Shown here one piece after another: positions 7,608-11,030 of a stretch of DNA of 11,030 nucleotides (within the stretch, counting starts at the first letter, position 1; each line of letters opens with the position of its first letter). Made by a program: the position numbers and the translations under genes. Source of the stretch: Deltaproteobacteria bacterium (GTDB taxonomy: Bacteria; Desulfobacterota; Binatia; Binatales; Binataceae); NCBI GenBank assembly GCA_021786815.1, contig JAJYMR010000106.1, forward strand, positions 1-11,030, read 5' to 3'. The notes under the pieces are model-generated. The model made no database searches. It saw only the letters and a program-made list of their open reading frames with translations, and was not told the origin of the DNA.

Positions 7608-8000
7608 TCCGTGAATTTCTCGCGGGCCCGGTGCGTCCCGGTCTTGCAATCCCTCGCGGTTCGCTGCGGCGCGACCGAAGCGTCGATAATCAGAAAGCGT
7701 ACCGCGATCTTCGGAGTTGAAGCGAGCAGACCGTTCCGCTCTGGCGCAAGGCGCCGGGCACAAGATGCGAAGCAGAGCGCGAAATTCTCACGAAAGCACG
7801 ATTCACCACGGCTGAACGAGAACGATATCTTTGGGCACTCAGTTGCGACACTTAAGAAAATCGTCTCGCGCTCTCCCAAAATGAGCAGAGCAGTGGTATG
7901 ACCTTTCTAAGTCCGCAAAGAGGTAGTGTCTTTGGCCTAGACGGACGACCTCATCGGGCGCCTGCAAGTGTTCTGGAAACTATGCCTTAGGAGGATTCCC
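7608..8000. other. Divergent intergenic region between ybhG and the first zinc-ribbon gene
   Basis: These 393 bases separate the minus-strand exporter operon from the plus-strand gene at 8001, so promoters for both should lie here. The part from about 7780 to 7960 is clearly more AT-rich than the genes around it, as expected for a control region. I could not find a convincing -35/-10 pair on either strand. A 91-codon minus-strand frame (7879-7604) ends in an ATGA overlap with ybhG, but it looks like non-coding translation. E. coli has a TetR-type regulator gene upstream of ybhG; there is none here. Confidence 0.5.
7989..7994 (+). promoter_or_regulatory. Strong ribosome binding site for the gene at 8001
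   Basis: AGGAGG, inside TTAGGAGGA, lies six bases before GTG 8001. It is the strongest Shine-Dalgarno sequence in the window and decides this start over the longer reading frame beginning at 7968. Confidence 0.8.
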
Positions 8001-8279
8001 GTGGAGGGTGGAAACCATACGAGCAATTACCTCGTCGTCAATCGCGTCGAGGTCTTGACCGAAAATTGCAACTGCTGCGGGGGTGGCTTCGTTGGAAGCC
8101 ACGGTGGCGAGAAAGCCCTGGTGGCCGCGGTTTCCGGTGCGGGGCAGCCGTACTTCTTCTGTGCCTCGTGCGGCGACAACATCATGGGCCGTATCCAGTC
8201 CGAAGAGGCGAGAAAGCATTACGTGTGGGACTGGGTGGTGCCATTGAAGCAGACCAAGGCGCCCGTCCAGCCCGGCTAG
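8001..8279 (+). CDS. Small zinc-ribbon-like protein with C-terminal YxWDW motif, family not recognised
   Basis: A 92-residue protein that I do not recognise. Two cysteine clusters, CNCC (23-26) and CASC (54-57), spaced about 28 residues apart, would bind one zinc in a ribbon fold. Between them lies GGEKALVAAV (35-44), and after them CGDNIMGRI (57-65) and the aromatic motif YVWDW (74-78). No signal peptide or membrane segment is visible, so a small cytoplasmic protein is likely. The next gene downstream repeats the same cysteine and WDW landmarks, which supports real coding and a common origin. The perfect AGGAGG ribosome binding site supports the GTG start at 8001. It is divergent from the exporter operon. 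Zinc binding is inferred from cysteine spacing only; function is unknown. Confidence 0.75.
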   Translation: MEGGNHTSNYLVVNRVEVLTENCNCCGGGFVGSHGGEKALVAAVSGAGQPYFFCASCGDNIMGRIQSEEARKHYVWDWVVPLKQTKAPVQPG

Positions 8280-8314
8280 ACTGAGCCCCTGTCGCGGCTA
8301 CAAATCGGAGCTTC

Positions 8315-8809
8315 GTGCCTCTCGATTCCGCGAGCGCCTCGCCTCGCTGGCGAGCCCTATGGCCGTTTGGACGACGCGAGCCGCGATGCTTCGTGTTGGC
8401 GGGCGGCTTCGTTCTGAGGCAACCGCGATGCTGCTGTTGCGGGCGCGAGTTCGAGGCCCCGCGCCGCTCGGGGCAGAAGTTCCCCATCGCCCTTCCGATC
8501 CTTGAACCGCGCATTTTCTCTCCTCGCCTCGCCTCCGGGGCGAGGCTTTTCGTCGGCTCAAAGGTTCTCATCGCCGCCGTGAATCGCCGGCTCGACGGGC
8601 TGCTTGACGGCTCCGTCGCGTTCATTGGCGAAAAGGTGCTCGTGGTGCTGGCGATGATGCCGCAGGGCGTCCGTTCGCCCTTTGTGCTTTGCCGAAGTTG
8701 TGGCGTCAACGTTCTTGGCAAGGCAACCAACCTGAAGAGTCAGTACTACAAATGGGACTGGCTTGCGGATCTGCGGCCGCGATGGAGATGGCGAAGACGC
8801 GCGCTGTGA
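8315..8809 (+). CDS. Longer paralog of the zinc-ribbon/WDW protein, with an internal insertion
   Basis: A 164-residue frame, 35 bases after the previous gene. Four successive cysteines (39-42) followed by GREF match CNCCGGGF of the neighbour; after about 60 extra residues come GEKVLV (105-110), LCRSCGVNVLG (125-135) and YYKWDW (144-149), in the same order as in the short protein. The extra piece (about 48-102) contains LFVGSKVLIAAVN (78-90), which itself resembles the GEK.LV.AV block, so a partial internal duplication is possible. A terminator-like hairpin lies in frame inside it. The GTG start has GGAG only four bases upstream, and the first 30 residues are arginine-rich and unlike the neighbour, so the true start could be later. 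It could be a real variant or a gene damaged by insertion. Family and function not recognised. Confidence 0.58.
   Translation: MPLDSASASPRWRALWPFGRREPRCFVLAGGFVLRQPRCCCCGREFEAPRRSGQKFPIALPILEPRIFSPRLASGARLFVGSKVLIAAVNRRLDGLLDGSVAFIGEKVLVVLAMMPQGVRSPFVLCRSCGVNVLGKATNLKSQYYKWDWLADLRPRWRWRRRAL
8335..8354. repeat. Palindromic repeat, copy 1 (CGCCTCGCCTC + GGCGAG)
   Basis: The 11-base word CGCCTCGCCTC (8335-8345) is followed by GGCGAG (8349-8354), giving a 6-bp stem CTCGCC/GGCGAG with a 5-base loop. The same word and arm recur 190 bases downstream. It lies in the poorly conserved N-terminal part of the second zinc-ribbon gene. Confidence 0.45.
8525..8550 (+). repeat. Palindromic repeat, copy 2, with terminator-like shape
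   Basis: The word CGCCTCGCCTC recurs at 8525-8535. A perfect 8-bp stem GCCTCGCC (8526-8533) / GGCGAGGC (8539-8546) with loop TCCGG is followed directly by TTTT (8547-8550). By shape this is a rho-independent terminator, yet it lies in frame in the middle of the second zinc-ribbon gene, inside the part missing from its paralog. It may end transcripts early or mark the inserted segment. Confidence 0.5.
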
Positions 8810-8826
8810 GGCGCACGGCGTTTTTT
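8800..8826 (+). terminator. Intrinsic terminator of the zinc-ribbon gene pair
   Basis: An imperfect GC-rich hairpin (arms 8800-8808 and 8812-8820, with a two-base mismatch) is followed at once by six T (8821-8826). It overlaps the stop codon of the second zinc-ribbon gene, as compact terminators often do. Confidence 0.6.
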
Positions 8827-9109
8827 AGCTTCTGCTGCTATTAGGAGCGTCGCCTTCGGCATCATCTGACCCCGATGGTGACACGGCTCCATTCTGGCCT
8901 TCGACAGCTTTCTCTAGCGATTGCTGGACTCTCGGCGCGAATCCCGCGAGGCACGGCGGTTGCTTAACAGTATTCCTCGACGCTGCTGAGTTGGCGTCTG
9001 AGTACGGTAAGGGATGGACGTGATCGAAGTTTAACAAGGTTCCCAGACTCGAGCCGGTGCGGCCACGTGAAGCGGCGCACGCGTGCCGGAAAAACGGTTC
9101 GAGATGGTG
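8827..9109. other. Intergenic region with a possible HNH-like remnant on the minus strand
   Basis: No convincing gene. A minus-strand frame (9121-8825, 98 codons) includes LLNFDHVHPLPYSDANSAASRNT (roughly 9037-8969), which recalls the DH..P...GG....NT core of HNH nucleases, but the second half of the motif with its Asn/His and the Cys pairs is absent. The frame has no plausible ribosome binding site and its first codons lie in a hairpin. Codon choice is not biased like that of the neighbours. I treat it as non-coding or a decayed remnant. Confidence 0.3.
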
Positions 9110-9143
9110 GCGGCGGCGCATTTTGCGCCGCCGCTTTTTATTT
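9110..9143 (+). terminator. Strong rho-independent terminator
   Basis: A perfect 11-bp stem, GCGGCGGCGCA (9110-9120) and TGCGCCGCCGC (9124-9134), closes a TTT loop and is followed by TTTTTATTT. This is the best terminator in the window and points along the plus strand. No recognised plus-strand gene ends just before it: the nearest stop is at 8809, where another terminator already sits. It may therefore end an unrecognised transcript from 8827-9109, or insulate the MFS gene. Confidence 0.85.
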
Positions 9144-9310
9144 GGCGGCCGCTCTTCGCTCGCATCGTTCCGACATTTCTCCGGCGAGCTGCCGGAGCGC
9201 GGCGGTTCTCGGCGGTTGCGGGGACCGGGAACGCGCTCTTTTTGCGCAGCCGCCGGTATCGACTTAATCCGCGACTTTGCGCGAGGCCCGCGGTAAAGAG
9301 GCTTATGCCT

Positions 9311-9340
9311 TTGTCAACCGTCGGGAGCTTGTGTTATCGC
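9311..9340 (+). promoter_or_regulatory. Weak candidate promoter for the MFS gene
   Basis: TTGTCA (9311-9316) is a five-of-six match to a -35 box. The -10 side is poor: TGTTAT after 15 bases or TATCGC after 18. It lies 41 bases before the MFS start, in a 237-base spacer that also holds a 7-bp hairpin (9179-9197, no T-run). Offered as the best available candidate only. Confidence 0.25.
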
Positions 9341-9380
9341 GAGGCTTCAAGGGGACGAAATCTTTTCAGGGGACGGTAAA

Positions 9381-10637
9381 ATGGGGCAATCGCGTGAGCT
9401 TTCGCCGTATCGATGGGTGATCGAGGGGCTTCTGCTCCTGGCTCTTCTTAGCCAGACGCTGGTATGGCTGGCGCCCGCCGCAATTCTTCCGCCCATCGCC
9501 AAGGATCTTGGGATAACGCTCAAGTCAGGCGGTCTCATCATCTCGATCATCGCGCTGTTCATCGCGATCTTTTCCTTCGGCGGGGCGCTTATCGCCGAGC
9601 GCCTCGGCGTTTTGCGCACGATGCTCTACGGTGTCTGGTTGATGGCGGCGGGCGCGATATTGAGCGGGTACGTTGCGGGATTTGTCGCGCTTCTCGGATG
9701 CCGAGTCGTCGAGGGTCTCGGTTTCGGCCTGATGGTCGCGCCGACCGGCGCGCTGGTGGTCGAATGGTTCGGCGAGAAAGAGTGGGCGTATATCAACACC
9801 GTGAATTATTCCTGCTCCTACGCCGGTATCGCGGTGGCTTTCGGATTGACCGCCTCGCTCTACACGCGGTTTGGATCGTGGCACGGCGCGATGATCGTCT
9901 ATGGGGCCGTTGTCGCCGTGGTGGCGCTTTTGTGGACCGTGCTCGGACGCGAACCCGCGAGGACCGTCGCTGTCGAACCGGCCGATACCGACGTGCCGCC
10001 TGCCCAACACGGCGGCGCGCCGCTCGGTGAAGTCTTCGCGATGCGCCCGGTGATCCTGGTCGCGATGGCTTTTAGCTTCGCGATGTGGGTATTTCAGCTT
10101 TACACCGCGTTTCTGCCGAGCTTCTTCGTCTCATATCGGGGGATGACGCTGGACCAGGCCGCGCACGTCACGTCAATCCTGCCGATCGCGGGAATTTTCG
10201 GTGCGTTCGGGGGCGGGATGCTGACCACGGTGACCGGTCTTCGCAAGCCGTTTTTGTGGCCGGTGATGACGTTGATGCTGCTCGGCTGTATCGGTTCAGT
10301 GCTCAGCCCGACGGCGGCGATGCTCAGCGTCGCGCTGGTGGCGTTCGGAGTGGGCGCGTCGGCGCATCTGGGCGCGATGGCGACGCTGGTGATGGAGTTG
10401 CCGGACATGACGCCGGCGCGGGTCGGCGCGGCGCTCGCACTCGTGTTCGGGATGGGATACGGGTTTGCGTTTCTCTCGCCGGTGGTCGGCGGCGCTCTCG
10501 CGGATCACTTCGGCCTCGAAGCGGTTTTGCTTGCGACGCTCGTGATGCAGCCGGTTGCGATCGTCTCGTTCTTCCTGCTGCCCGAAACCGGTCCGGGGCG
10601 CGTCCAGGTCGCCCCGGCAATCGCGCCCGGCGCCTGA
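9381..10637 (+). CDS. MFS transporter, 12 transmembrane segments
   Basis: A 418-residue inner-membrane secondary transporter with a clear two-bundle layout: six hydrophobic helices from about 12 to 188, a hydrophilic central loop (191-217), then six more from about 222 to 402. The MFS loop 2-3 motif is present as GALIAERLGVLR (68-79), and a helix-4 motif as RVVEGLGFG (108-116). The helix-11 part SPVVGGALADHFG (366-378) is also typical. The general look recalls the CynX/NimT-like anion and nitroimidazole group, but the substrate cannot be read from sequence. AGGGGA (9368-9373) is seven bases before the ATG. A strong terminator lies upstream and a GC hairpin downstream, so it is probably transcribed alone. 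No regulator gene adjoins it. Confidence 0.92.
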   Translation: MGQSRELSPYRWVIEGLLLLALLSQTLVWLAPAAILPPIAKDLGITLKSGGLIISIIALFIAIFSFGGALIAERLGVLRTMLYGVWLMAAGAILSGYVAGFVALLGCRVVEGLGFGLMVAPTGALVVEWFGEKEWAYINTVNYSCSYAGIAVAFGLTASLYTRFGSWHGAMIVYGAVVAVVALLWTVLGREPARTVAVEPADTDVPPAQHGGAPLGEVFAMRPVILVAMAFSFAMWVFQLYTAFLPSFFVSYRGMTLDQAAHVTSILPIAGIFGAFGGGMLTTVTGLRKPFLWPVMTLMLLGCIGSVLSPTAAMLSVALVAFGVGASAHLGAMATLVMELPDMTPARVGAALALVFGMGYGFAFLSPVVGGALADHFGLEAVLLATLVMQPVAIVSFFLLPETGPGRVQVAPAIAPGA

Positions 10638-10658
10638 GCGAGCATGCCTGGCAACGCC

Positions 10659-10696
10659 GCGGGCGAGCACGCGCGGAAGCCCGCGCGCTCGCCCGC
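10659..10696. terminator. GC-rich hairpin between convergent genes
   Basis: Arms GCGGGCGAGC (10659-10668) and GCTCGCCCGC (10687-10696) pair perfectly, and an inner stem GCGCG/CGCGC extends them after a two-base bulge. It lies between the MFS stop (10637) and the stop of the thaumatin-like gene (10703), the place of a shared terminator. Neither side has a proper T-run, so it may act as a transcript-end stabiliser or a rho-assisted site. Confidence 0.5.
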
Positions 10697-10702
10697 TTGC
10701 AT

Positions 10703-11030
10703 TCACGGGCCGAAGGTGACCGCGAAATTGACGTTCGCGCCGCCGGAGGAGTTGCAGTCCAGGCCACCCGAGTGGTCGTCGTACTGCCACGCGTACTCAT
10801 GCGGGCACGCAGCCGAGAATGTTTCGTAAAACGGCGTGGTGCCGCCACCGGCCTGCAGCGCCGCAGTCTTCCATGCGGGGTTGATCAGAGAGGCCTCGCC
10901 GGTAAACAGCGGCGTCAGGCCCGACGGGCTCTCCAGCGTTCCAAGACCGGAGACCGGCGGGTTGTAGGCGGGAACGCATGCGACGTCGTTCGCGCCGGAG
11001 CCGGTGCTCACGCACGTATATCCAAGCGCG
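10703..11030 (-). CDS. Thaumatin-like protein, C-terminal part, cut by window edge
   Basis: The last 108 residues are visible; the start lies past base 11030. The end of the protein is the giveaway: FYETFSAACPHEYAWQYDD (67-85), then DC (91-92) and NFAVTFGP at the terminus (101-108), matching the thaumatin family end 'FF...CPDAYSY..DD...TFTCP.GTNY.V.FCP'. Cysteines at visible positions 6, 18, 75 and 92 fit a secreted, disulfide-bonded protein, though the final cysteine of plant members (FCP) is glycine here. An open frame could begin at GTG 11011, but the upstream codons keep the family character (GYTCVSTG), so the gene continues outside. Plant members can bind or cleave beta-glucans; bacterial members are poorly studied. 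An exported role is likely but its signal peptide is not in view. Confidence 0.8.
   Translation of the reverse strand, partial: ALGYTCVSTGSGANDVACVPAYNPPVSGLGTLESPSGLTPLFTGEASLINPAWKTAALQAGGGTTPFYETFSAACPHEYAWQYDDHSGGLDCNSSGGANVNFAVTFGP

Noticed and set aside
7604..7879. Minus-strand 91-codon frame ending in an ATGA overlap with ybhG
   Set aside because: The overlap suggests coupling, but the sequence has no domain-like pattern, mixed codon use and no good ribosome binding site; it lies where the operon promoter should be.
9050..9109. Possible tRNA or SRP-like RNA before the terminator, suggested by GGTTCGAG
   Set aside because: No cloverleaf arms, anticodon stem or acceptor pairing could be built, and the SRP core motif is absent.
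9057..9379. Plus-strand frames of 66-98 codons upstream of the MFS gene
   Set aside because: They read through the strong terminator hairpin and have low-complexity Arg/Ala composition.
1..11030. CRISPR array, insertion sequence, attachment site or replication origin
   Set aside because: No regularly spaced repeats, transposase or integrase motifs, flanking inverted repeats or DnaA-box clusters were seen.

Overview
The window looks like chromosomal DNA of a GC-rich Gram-negative bacterium. Most genes are strongly GC-biased, and the central operon is a periplasmic adaptor plus ABC exporter of the kind found in two-membrane cells. I cannot name the species. The mix of an N,N-dimethylformamidase (DMFase)-type enzyme, a YbhGFSR exporter and a bacterial thaumatin-like protein would fit a proteobacterial or Desulfobacterota/Binatota-like soil lineage, but that is a guess.

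Layout. (1) 1-564, minus strand: the small subunit and the cut-off N-terminus of the large subunit of a DMFase-type enzyme, translationally coupled. (2) 813-2399, minus: a lower-GC gene for a Schlafen-type AlbA_2 / GHKL ATP-binding / winged-helix protein, with a duplicated 10-bp motif (GTTTCGAACA) in its leader. (3) 2534-7607, minus: a compact four-gene operon, transcribed ybhG-ybhF-ybhS-ybhR, in the same order as in E. coli. It encodes a membrane-fusion adaptor, a double-nucleotide-binding-domain (NBD) ATPase and two ABC-2 permeases that overlap or nearly touch. (4) 8001-8809, plus: two adjacent genes for small cysteine-rich, zinc-ribbon-like proteins that are paralogs of each other and that I do not recognise. 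(5) 9381-10637, plus: a 12-helix MFS transporter preceded by a strong terminator and a weak candidate promoter. (6) 10703-11030, minus: the C-terminal part of a thaumatin-like protein, convergent with the MFS gene across a GC-rich hairpin.

How they work together. Only the ybhGFSR block is clearly one machine: YbhF powers a YbhS/YbhR channel and YbhG connects it toward the outer envelope; no outer-membrane TolC-like gene is in view. The DMFase pair would hydrolyse a formamide to an amine and formate. The other genes look independent. The least explained part is 8001-8809: two paralogs share CxxC...GEK.LV...C.SCG.N..G...Y.WDW, and the second carries an internal insertion that includes a terminator-like hairpin.
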